A DNA stretch of 10,971 nt from the NCBI GenBank assembly GCA_013416795.1, contig RQSC01000003.1, forward strand, positions 257,192 through 268,162. Direction: 5' to 3'. The position numbers and the translations under genes are program-made. The notes below the pieces were generated by a model. It did no database searches. It was not told where the DNA came from and saw nothing but the letters and a program-made list of their open reading frames with translations. Shown here in pieces: positions 1 to 6,388 of the stretch. This DNA is from Prasinococcaceae sp. CCMP 1430. Taxonomy: Eukaryota > Prasinodermophyta > Palmophyllophyceae > Prasinococcales > Prasinococcaceae. Numbering within the stretch: the first letter of the stretch is position 1; each line of letters opens with the position of its first letter.

Positions 1-108
1 CGCCTCGGCTGCGCCGCGGCCGCTCGCCGCGCGGCCGCCTCCCACGCAACCCGCGCCCGACAGCGCAGCCCGGGTTGCTGACGGGCAAGCGCCCGCGCCC
101 TCCCGCAG
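1..108 (+). other. 3' part of an intron (5' end outside window)
   Basis: No coding signal is seen here. The stretch ends in a good acceptor, CCCTCCCGCAG with AG at 107-108, preceded by CTGAC at 78-82 (branch A at 81, 27 nt before the splice site). The same CTGAC motif occurs in the two internal introns of this window (1644-1746 and 8943-9058). The acceptor joins in phase 0 to the Cys-rich reading frame starting at 109. The donor lies outside the window, so the intron length is unknown. Confidence 0.65.
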
Positions 109-432
109 GTCCGTATGCAGTGCACCGCGTGCCTGCAGGACGACCCGTACTGCAGCATGGACGACAACTACATGTACTGTGGCCCGGAGTGCTTCAAGAT
201 GCACTTCTGGATGCACCGACGCGGGGCGTCCTCGACGAGCTCGCCGTTTGGCACGTCGCCCACCGCGACGCCAGTGGGCAACGGCGGCGTGGCGGGTGAG
301 GCGCATGGCGTGCACGGCGTGAGGCTGCCGTCGCAGCAGCCGCGGCCGGCGCAGCTCACGTCGCCGACGCAGGGCGGCATGCTCGGGGGGCTAAACGCGA
401 AGGCGGCCGTGTTTCGGAAGGGACGGGTGTAG
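109..432 (+). CDS. C-terminal exon of an unrecognised Cys/His-rich (putative zinc-binding) protein, 5' partial
   Basis: I read this as a terminal exon of 107 codons entered at the acceptor at 107-108, not as a complete gene starting at the ATG at 115. The first 36 residues carry regularly spaced Cys and His: C5-x2-C8, C15, C24-x3-C28-x3-H32-x3-H36 (numbered from 109). This looks like a small zinc-binding module with aromatic residues around the last ligands (YCGPECF, HFWMH). The rest is low complexity, rich in Ser, Thr, Pro, Gly and Ala, and ends in a basic tail (FRKGRV) at a TAG stop. I do not recognise the family. The upstream exons are missing, so the protein's main domain may lie outside the window. 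It converges with SufD, with about 600 bp between the two stops. Confidence 0.6.
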   Translation, partial: VRMQCTACLQDDPYCSMDDNYMYCGPECFKMHFWMHRRGASSTSSPFGTSPTATPVGNGGVAGEAHGVHGVRLPSQQPRPAQLTSPTQGGMLGGLNAKAAVFRKGRV

Positions 433-1030
433 GGCGGGGCGGCCCCACGGCCGCCGCCGCGTGAGCACGCCGCCCCGCCCCACCGTACCATGACCGCCAC
501 GCTAGCTTTTCGTCCCATTCCATGTCCGCTGTCGCTACACTTTGTATTCTACCACCGAGCCGCAGAGCGCCCGCGCAGGATCCCAGCGCACCCGTGTACA
601 CATTCTTCCAGCAACGAAAGGGGCACCGCCGAGAGGACCCAACCAGGAGGCAGCACGGGGGCGACGGCGCGCCCACCGGGGCCGCCGAGCACGCCCCCAT
701 CAGCCTCCGCACGCACCACGCGTCGTCCTCGCCCACACCCGACCCCTTCTTCCCCTCGCTAACGAGCAGGGGCGTGTACATGTACCAACTACCGCCACTC
801 GCCTGTCGAGCACTCGCCGGCCATGGGTAGGTCATTTTTCTCCCACCGTAACATAATGCTGTGACATGGAACCCACCCGGGCACGCTCGGCGGGGGCACA
901 GCCTCCTCCCTCGGCGCGGCGCTGCGTGCGAGCGCGCGTGGGCGCTGCGTCGCGTGCCACCCGCCTGCCTGACTAATATTTACACGCCCGCTCTCGCCCG
1001 CGCGCCGCCATGGAGTTCGCGCGCTCTCCC
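433..1030. other. Intergenic DNA between two convergent genes; no gene seen
   Basis: Short open frames here are compositional and show no domain or conserved motif. The region should hold the 3' UTRs of the Cys-rich gene (+) and SufD (-). TGTACA occurs at 595-600 and again at 775-780, where it runs into a second TGTAC (to 785). TGTAT is at 543-547. On the minus strand TGTAAATATT lies just after SufD. Confidence 0.6.
980..984 (-). terminator. TGTAA-type polyadenylation signal for SufD
   Basis: The minus strand reads GCGTGTAAATATTAG about 47 nt past the SufD stop codon. TGTAA is the well-known poly(A) signal of chlorophyte green algae. It sits in one of the few AT-rich patches of the region. 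The position fits, but there is no transcript evidence. Confidence 0.5.
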
Positions 1031-2645
1031 TCACGCGGAGGATGCCTGCGCCCATTCCTTGAGCTTGCTCGCAACCACCTCGCGGGCACGTTTCTTGGTG
1101 GCTTCGGTGGGAAGGCAGTCCACAACCTCCGCACCGAATGAGTACACGAGCGCCTTGCGCGCCTCCTCCTCGCGGATGCCGCGGCTCAGGAAGTAGAAAA
1201 CCTCCTCGTCCTCCAGGTCGGAGATCGTTGCGCCGTGCGTGCACTTCACGTCATCCGCCACGATCTGTAGGTTGGGCTTGACGTTCGTGGTCGCGCGCGG
1301 CACGAGCAGCAGCGAGCGGCTCAGCTGCTGCGCGTTCGTCTCCTGCGCGGCCTTCTGGACGCGCACGTTGCCGTCGAAGACGCCGCGCCCGCTCGCGGCG
1401 TACACAATCACCTTGTGGAGCTGCTCCGCCGTGCCCTTGGGATGGTCCAGCACCAGCTTGGAGTGCAGGTCCTGCGTCTGCCCGTCGCCCGCCAGTGCGA
1501 ACGTCTTCATCTCGGTCTCGGTCGCCTCGCCCAGCTGCTGCACGCCCAGGGAGTGGCGCCCCACCACGGCTCCGGCGCACACCTCGCTGGCCGCGTACTT
1601 GCTCGTGCTCGCCTGCTGGACGCGCGTCGAGTGCATGTGGAAGCTGCGGCGCGCGAGGCAGCGGGCGGCGCAGGCGAACGCGTCAGCACCCCGCGCGCCC
1701 AGCCAGAGGGGCGCGGGCAGAGCGCGCGCGGGGCGCGCAGGCGTACCATCCATCCGTCTGCCTCTGCAGCACTCCGTGGGTGACGCTCGCGCCACGCGCG
1801 AGCACGACCTCGCTGACCGCGTTGACGGCATAGGCGGCACCCGGCGCGGCGGCGGCGCCCGCGGCGACGAACTCCTCCTCGACCGTCACCTGTGCACCCT
1901 CACCCGCGACCACAAGCAGGCGCGGCGAAGCTATCGGCACCTCGGGGGGCGCCTCGCCGCCGCCACCGCCGGCGGCGGCGCCGCTGCTGACGTACAGCAC
2001 GCGCACGGGTGCGTCGATCCTCGCGCCAGCGGGCAGCGCGACGACGGCCGCGTCGGTGAAGCACGCCCCGTTCGCCGCCGGGAACAGGTCTGGCACGCGC
2101 TCGTCGTCCGCGCGGATGGCGCCAGCGGGCATGCCCAGCGCCGAGAGGGCCCCTGCCCCCGCGTCGTCGCCCTCCAGCGCGCTCAGCGCCCCCACCAGCG
2201 CGCTGTCCGGCACGGCCGCAGTCGACGCGCGCGAGAGCTCGGCGGCATACACGCCGTCGACGAAGACGAGCCTGACGTCTTCCGCACCTTCCCCCTGGCA
2301 GCACTCGTCCACGACGGCCTGGACGGACGCCATGTCCGCCGCAGGGGGCGGCGTGGGCGTCGCCTTCATAAGCCCGGAGTAGTCGGTGAAGCGGTACGAC
2401 TCGGCCCTGCGGGTCGGCTGCGCGAGCGAGCCCGAGCGGAGCGCCTCGCGCGATGCATCGCGCAGCGCGGCGGCCGCCGCGCCATCGGCGACGACGGGGA
2501 AATCCTCCGAGCACGCAGCCAGCGCGTCGATCCACGGCGTCGGGGCCGCCGCGGCCGCCTGCACCGCCGTCTCCTCCCCCTCAGCGCTCGTGGCGCTCGC
2601 GGCGGGCGCTGCTGCGGCCGCGCAATTGGGGGCGACTGCCTCCAC
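1031..2645 (-). CDS. sufD: SufD, iron-sulfur cluster scaffold subunit (plastid SUF system), one intron, 5' exon not identified
   Basis: SufD pairs with SufB and two SufC ATPases in the SufBC2D scaffold that builds Fe-S clusters, in plastids of algae and plants. The coding parts are about 2645-1747 and 1643-1031, joined across a 103-bp intron; from 2645 this gives 503 residues. Typical SufD features are PTRRAESYRFTDYSGL near the N-terminus (about 2363-2412), the beta-helix core with LQRQTDG-CFHMHSTRVQQAS across the splice, VQQLGEATETEM, and the C-terminal ADDVKCTHGATISDLEDEEVFYF. The Cys and His of CTHGAT (1227-1244) match the C358/H360 pair of E. coli SufD. The N-terminal 40 residues are Ala-rich. 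The codon at 2645 is GTG, not ATG, and the frame closes at a TAG at 2684-2682, so the true start and transit peptide must come from an upstream exon. A possible acceptor is GGCAG at 2640-2636. The stop is TGA at 1033-1031. Function is secure; the 5' end is not. Confidence 0.94.
1644..1746 (-). other. Intron in sufD (103 bp, GT-AG)
   Basis: The donor is GATG|GTACGC (GT at 1746-1745) and the acceptor is GCCGCAG (AG at 1645-1644). CTGAC at 1686-1682 puts the branch A 39 nt before the 3' end. Splicing joins a codon split 2+1 (TG + C = Cys) and restores one SufD reading frame, changing from LQRQTDG to FHMHSTRVQQ. The sequence between the exons has no SufD similarity. Confidence 0.88.
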
Positions 2646-2661
2646 AGCGAGAAGGTGTCGG

Positions 2662-2790
2662 TGTCGATGGGGATATGGCGCCTAACCCTTAATGAGCTCT
2701 GCCGCCCGCCCGCCAGCCCCCGCGCGCTCGGCACCCTAGCGAGCGAGCAGCAGAGCTCATTAAGGGTTAGGCGCCATATCCGCATCGACA
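2662..2790. repeat. 41-bp inverted repeat with 47-bp spacer upstream of sufD
   Basis: The left arm 2662-2702 and right arm 2750-2790 are reverse complements with a single mismatch (2670 against 2782). The inner 32 bp (2671-2702 with 2750-2781) match perfectly. Weaker pairing continues outward to about 2654/2798. The spacer 2703-2749 is GC-rich. Each arm carries CCTAACCCTTAA or its complement. The element lies just before the open part of the SufD frame, so it falls in the 5' UTR, an intron or the promoter. No flanking target duplication is obvious, and no protein is encoded in it. Confidence 0.93.
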
Positions 2791-2920
2791 TCCACATCGA
2801 CCCACCCGGCCGGTGACCAGAGTCATCGGACCCACCACGGCCCAGAGCTGCTGGGGTAGCCAGCCAGGCCAGGGCTGGGCGGCGAGACCCGGGCAAGGGC
2901 GCCCTGACTACTCACTGGGC

Positions 2921-2942
2921 CCAGCCCCAGCCCCAGCCCCAG
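2921..2942. repeat. CCAGCC microsatellite-like tract
   Basis: Three full CCAGCC units and a partial fourth run in direct order. A second short tract of four CCAG units follows at 2967-2982. Both lie in the non-coding region between the two Suf genes. Confidence 0.8.
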
Positions 2943-3215
2943 CGCGCGCGCGGCGCCGCACCCGGGCCAGCCAGCCAGCCAGCCGGCATGCAGCAGAGCA
3001 TCTCGATCTGGCTGGGCCCCGGCCCGCCCGGCGGCAGCTCACACGCGGAGAGTCCCACGCGCAGACAGCTGCAGCCTCGGTCTGTCGGCGCCTCGCACCC
3101 TCCGCCTGTGGGGCTCGGTCGGTGCGGACTGTGAGTGGGGTCCCCGCGCCCGCATGTGCCGCGTGATGCCGGTGATGGGCCTCGCGCGCTGTGCGGTGTG
3201 GAAGTATCCCGTGGG

Positions 3216-3241
3216 TTAAATTAATGTATTTTTGTTTTAAT
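3216..3241. promoter_or_regulatory. AT-rich island in the sufD-sufC intergenic region
   Basis: A 26-bp stretch made almost only of A and T (TTAAATTAATG, then TTTTTGTTTTAAT) stands out in DNA that is otherwise extremely GC-rich. It could be a promoter core or a nucleosome-free site. It lies roughly in the middle of the divergent region, and its role is a guess. Confidence 0.35.
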
Positions 3242-3960
3242 GTGGTCGCCAATGCGCGCGCGCCCGGGCCCGCGCCCGGCAGCGCGATCCGGCCCGGCGG
3301 CCGGCCGGCCCTGAAAACCCTCGCGCGCCCGGAGATAAGGACCCGGCGGCGCCGGCTGCGCGCAACGGATATCGGCCCGACCGAGCGCGAGTCACTCTCT
3401 GTCTGGCTGACGGACGGACGCACGGACAGGCGAGTGTGTGCGGGTGACGGGCCCCTCGCAGGCGAGCTAGAGCGACCTAGCTGGTGGTGGAGCCCGCCGG
3501 ATCTTCTGCGCTTACTCATTGAGTCAGGCACCAGCCTGCCCGCCAGCCAGCCTGCCACCGGCCGACCGACGGGCGTCCGCGTCCCACTCCGCGCGGTGAC
3601 GTGCGCACGTGGGTCTCGGCCGGGTCACCCCCGCGCAGGCGCACGCGGCGCCGCTCCTCGATCGATCGATGCGCCCAGGCGTCGCGCTCGGGCTCGTGAG
3701 CACATGGTGTCGCAGCGACATGGCACACTGTTCCCACAAAACCATGCGAACCCTAACCCGAACCCCCCCAGCCAAAAAGGCATGTGACGGTGCACGTGCG
3801 CGCTGGGGGATGCCCTCGCCGGCGCCGGGGCGCCCAACAGATACGAGCGCCAAATGCATCGTACGATGTACCCACGGGAGATCTCACGACCCCCACTGCG
3901 CGCTTTGCGTTGATGGAGGGTCCCCCGGCCCGACTCGACCGAAGTCACACCCAGAAACGG

Positions 3961-4593
3961 ATGGCGATCCCGATCCCGGGCGGGGCGAACGCGTTCCCGT
4001 TCGCCCGGGGACGAATCGGGATCAAGCCCAGCCCGCGCGCGGCGCGCGCGCCCCGGGGCGCGCGGCGCGGCGCGGCGGATCTGGGTCGTTTTCGGGGTTC
4101 ACGGGGTTGGTTGGNGCGGCGCGCGCGCCCGCGCGCGCCGACGCCGGCGGCGAGGTCGTGCTCGAGGTGAAGGGGCTGTGCGCCGAGGTGGAGGCGACGG
4201 GCAAGAAGATCCTCAAGGGGGTGGACCTCACCGTGCGGGAGGGCGAGGTGCACGCCATCATGGGAAAGAACGGCTGCGGGAAGTCCACGCTCAGCAAGGT
4301 GCTGGTCGGCCACCCCGCGTACAAGGTCACGGCGGGCACAGCGACGTACCGCGGCGACGACCTGTTCGAGATGGAGCCCGAGGAGCGCTCGCACGCGGGC
4401 CTCTTCCTGAGCTTCCAGGCGCCTATCGAGATCCCCGGCGTTTCCAACACCGACTTCCTGCGCATGATGTACAACGCGCGCAGGAAGGCGCTCGGCATGC
4501 CCGAGCTCGAGCCGCTCGAGTTCTACGGGTACCTCACGCCCAAGCTCGAGCAGCTCAACATGGACCCCTCCTTCCTGAGCCGCAACGTGAACG

Positions 4594-4637
<44 letters not shown>

Positions 4638-4904
4638 CTGGCGGTGCTCGAGAGCGAGCTGTCCATCCTGGACGAGATCGACTCGGGCCTCGACGTCGAC
4701 GCGCTGCGCGACGTCGCCGAGGCTGTGAACGGCCTCAAGAGCGATGAAAACGCCGTCGTCATGATCACGCACTATCGCAGGCTGCTCGACTACATTGAGC
4801 CGGACTTCGTGCACATCATGGAGCGCGGCAAGATCAAGCAGACGGGGGGCATCGAGCTCGCCGAGGTACTCGAGGAGAAGGGCTACGCGGGGCTGTCCTC
4901 GTAG
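3961..4904 (+). CDS. sufC: SufC, ABC-type ATPase of the plastid SUF Fe-S assembly system (N-terminus uncertain)
   Basis: SufC is the soluble ABC ATPase that binds SufB and SufD and drives Fe-S cluster assembly. The certain part runs from about 4139 to 4904 (EVVLEVKGL to the TAG stop) in one frame. It has Walker A GKNGCGKST (4263-4289), a Q-loop in LFLSFQAPIEIPGV, the ABC signature SGGEKKRNE (about 4602-4628), Walker B LSILDE followed by the D-loop SGLDVDAL, and the switch His in ITHYRRLLDYI. EIPGVSNTDFLR and EGFSGGEKKRNEI are typical of SufC. All catalytic residues look intact. The start given is the ATG at 3961, which opens MAIPIPGGANAF, a stretch poor in acidic residues like a transit peptide. 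That ATG is in a different frame from the core; one extra base at the undetermined position 4115 would join them. The nearest in-frame ATG instead is at 3810. Function secure, start weak. Confidence 0.93.
4115..4115 (+). other. Undetermined base (n) in the SufC N-terminal region
   Basis: The only ambiguous base in the window sits beside an extreme G/C stretch (about 4030-4080 and 4116-4140) that would be hard to sequence. It marks the place where the transit-peptide-like frame and the SufC core frame fail to meet. Confidence 0.97.
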
Positions 4905-4993
4905 CTAGCGCCCGCGGGCTATCGCTCAGGCGGCGCCGCGGGCGCGGCGACGTATACAAGTGACATTAAGTGGTAGTCTACATACAGTCGTAC

Positions 4994-4999
4994 TGTACA
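4994..4999. terminator. Palindromic TGTACA between the 3' ends of sufC and the AN1 gene
   Basis: It lies 90 nt past the SufC stop and 21 nt past the AN1 gene stop, inside the 115-bp convergent gap 4905-5019. TGTAC resembles the green-algal TGTAA signal, and the palindrome presents it on both strands. This is an inference from position and similarity only. Confidence 0.35.
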
Positions 5000-5019
5000 C
5001 GCAGTGTCGCGGGTGCGAT

Positions 5020-5925
5020 TCAGCTCACCAAACAGCTGCCCTTGTCGCTCGCCTGGCCGTGCTTGGCCTCGGCGTGGGCGATGAGCCGGTCCAGCGTCGC
5101 AAAGCTCAGGCCGCACTCCGGGCACACCTCTCGGCGCGTGGACGCACGCACCACGGGCCGGCCCTGTGTCGCCCTGCTGCCGCTGGCGCCCTCCGCGTGC
5201 GCTGCCTCCACGTGCGCGATGAGGTCTGTCACCGTGCGAAAGGTTGCTGCGCACTGCGGGCACCGCTCGGCGCCCCCCGGGGAGGGCCTCGGGCCTGCGC
5301 GCAGCCGATTGGTCGACGCCCCCTGCGTCGGTCCTTGCTGCGCGCGTGGTCGCTGCTGGCCGCGCTGATCCTTGGGACTAGACGAGAAGAAGGCCTTGAC
5401 GGTGCCCGCGCTCGAGGCACTGCCGTGCCTCGAGGCAGCGGCCCCAGCGGCCGCAGCTGAGGGCTCCCTGCGTGCGGCAGGCACGCCGTCCCGGCGAATC
5501 GCCGAGTGCTTCACACCGCAGGCGTGCTGGTCTGCGAATCGGTGTCGCATGCAGGTGAGGGCACCGCAACTCTTGCACGAGATCCTGTTGGTCAGGTCGA
5601 GCCGCTCCTTGCAGCCCTTGACGCAGCATTTTGGCTTTCTGTGCACCCGCTTGTAGTCCGCCTCGACGCACCCGCCAGAGGCACGGTGCGCCTCCCACGT
5701 GGCATTCGGGTCCTGCCCGGGCACGAACCGCACCGCGTGAGCGCAGAGCGGGCACACCATCACCTCACTCGAGCGTCCTGCGGCGTTGGGGCAGTCGTGC
5801 GCCTCGTACGCGCGGTGCGTGAGGCAGAACGCCCTGGAGCATGCGTCGCACTTGAACGGCAGGAAGTCCTCTCGCCCGCACCCCGCCCACGCGCAGTGGC
5901 GGGCGCCCTCAACGAGGGGGTCCAT
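5020..5925 (-). CDS. Zinc-finger protein with two AN1 and two C2H2 fingers (stress-associated protein / ZFAND2-like), CaaX-like end
   Basis: The protein has 301 residues, no intron, and an ATG at 5925. AN1 finger 1 is C11-x4-C16-x9-C26-x2-C29-x4-C34-x2-H37-x5-H43-x-C45. A C58-x2-C61...H80...C86 set follows, as in ZFAND2-type proteins. AN1 finger 2 spans C100/C101-C105-C117-C120-C125-H128-H134-C136. After an Ala/Gln/Ser-rich linker come two C-x2-C-x12-H-x4-H fingers (CPQC...HVEAAH and CPECG...HAEAKH). AN1-AN1-C2H2-C2H2 is the order known from plant stress-associated proteins such as SAP11. Those proteins are linked to stress responses and ubiquitin-related roles; the substrate here is unknown. 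The last four residues are CLVS, a CaaX-type prenylation box with Ser as X, which favours farnesyl transfer. The linker holds VKAFF (residues 176-180), a weak PCNA-box look-alike without the usual Gln. It diverges from Ku70 and converges with SufC. Confidence 0.9.
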   Translation of the reverse strand: MDPLVEGARHCAWAGCGREDFLPFKCDACSRAFCLTHRAYEAHDCPNAAGRSSEVMVCPLCAHAVRFVPGQDPNATWEAHRASGGCVEADYKRVHRKPKCCVKGCKERLDLTNRISCKSCGALTCMRHRFADQHACGVKHSAIRRDGVPAARREPSAAAAGAAASRHGSASSAGTVKAFFSSSPKDQRGQQRPRAQQGPTQGASTNRLRAGPRPSPGGAERCPQCAATFRTVTDLIAHVEAAHAEGASGSRATQGRPVVRASTRREVCPECGLSFATLDRLIAHAEAKHGQASDKGSCLVS

Positions 5926-6388
5926 CCTTCAGTAGCAGGTGCACGCGTCACGGCCTGCGAGCAGGCGACGCGTCACGGCCTGCGAGCGGGCGACGCCGTG
6001 GCTCGCCGAGCGGCGTTCCCGCGCCCCGCGGGCGCGCCTCACGCGCGCGCGCCGCGCGGGGCGCGCCATGTGGCCGCAGGCGCAGTTGCGCTGGCAGCGG
6101 CAGCGCACGCGCAGCGCTGCTGCGCGCAACATCCGGCGCGGGCGAACCGGGTCCGACGGACCTCATCCCCTGGTACTTGCGCCAGATTGGCAAGTTCTAT
6201 CCCGGTGGAATCCTATTACGCGTTTTAGACCGGTTCTAAATGGTTCGAACATCATGAGCGCGCAGGGGGGATGTTTGCGCAGAGGCGAGCGCGAAAACGG
6301 CGGAGGCGCTGCTGATGCTGCTGCGCGCCACAGCGCGTGCGGCGCCGCCCGCGCGCGCGCGCGTGCTCGGCGGTGCGAGGCGGCAGGT
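5926..6388. promoter_or_regulatory. Divergent promoter region between the AN1 gene and Ku70
   Basis: 463 bp separate the two start codons, with no supportable gene. It holds a 25-bp tandem repeat (5943-5992), very GC-rich DNA, and a less GC-rich patch at about 6183-6255. In that patch lie an imperfect palindrome TTTAGACCGGTTCTAAA (6224-6240) and GTTCGAAC (6243-6250). GCGCGAAAA at 6289-6297 matches an E2F-type site on the minus strand. The open frame running through here into Ku70 has no Ku similarity before 6389. Confidence 0.5.
5943..5992. repeat. 25-bp tandem repeat, two copies
   Basis: Copies 5943-5967 and 5968-5992 share ACGCGTCACGGCCTGCGAGC and differ at one position in the remainder (A against G). 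They lie 18 bp upstream of the AN1 start codon, so they fall in its 5' UTR or core promoter. Confidence 0.9.

Larger units (their letters stand above)
2791..3960. promoter_or_regulatory. Shared upstream region of divergent sufD (-) and sufC (+)
   Basis: This is about 1.2 kb without a supportable gene; open frames here are Ala/Arg/Pro-rich and show no motif. It should contain the 5' UTRs and promoters of both Suf genes, and perhaps the first exon of SufD. Visible items are a minus-strand GTGAGT donor-like site at 2915-2910, a GTGAGT on the plus strand near 3130, an AT-rich island at 3216-3241, a (CGAT) run at 3659-3671, and AACCCTAACCCGAACCC at 3749 onward. None is proven functional. Confidence 0.5.

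Noticed and set aside
1239-2816. Long plus-strand open frame of 525 codons opposite SufD
   Set aside because: It is the shadow of the SufD gene in GC-rich DNA; its translation is Arg/Ala/Gly-rich without motifs, and the minus strand has clear SufD similarity.
3749-3771. CTAAC followed by a C-rich tract and CAG as a possible 3' splice site before SufC
   Set aside because: The branch-to-acceptor distance is only about 16 nt and the sequence after the AG does not lead into SufC in frame; the telomere-like reading is at least as good.
2813-3787. Open frames on both strands in the SufD-SufC gap
   Set aside because: They are low-complexity Ala/Arg/Pro translations containing the CCAG repeats, with no start context, motif or splice pattern to support a gene.
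5943-6223. ACGCGT (MluI cell-cycle box) occurs three times in the AN1/Ku70 promoter
   Set aside because: The same hexamer also occurs near 717, 1678, 3988, 7653 and 8514, including inside genes, so it is not enriched here.
6205-6255. GGTTCGAAC looks like a tRNA T-loop
   Set aside because: The flanking bases give only three base pairs of a T stem, and no acceptor, D or anticodon arm can be placed around it.
5939-6388. In-frame extension of Ku70 to 5939
   Set aside because: The added 150 residues are Arg/Ala-rich, run through the 25-bp tandem repeat and reach almost to the AN1 start codon; Ku similarity begins only after the ATG at 6389.
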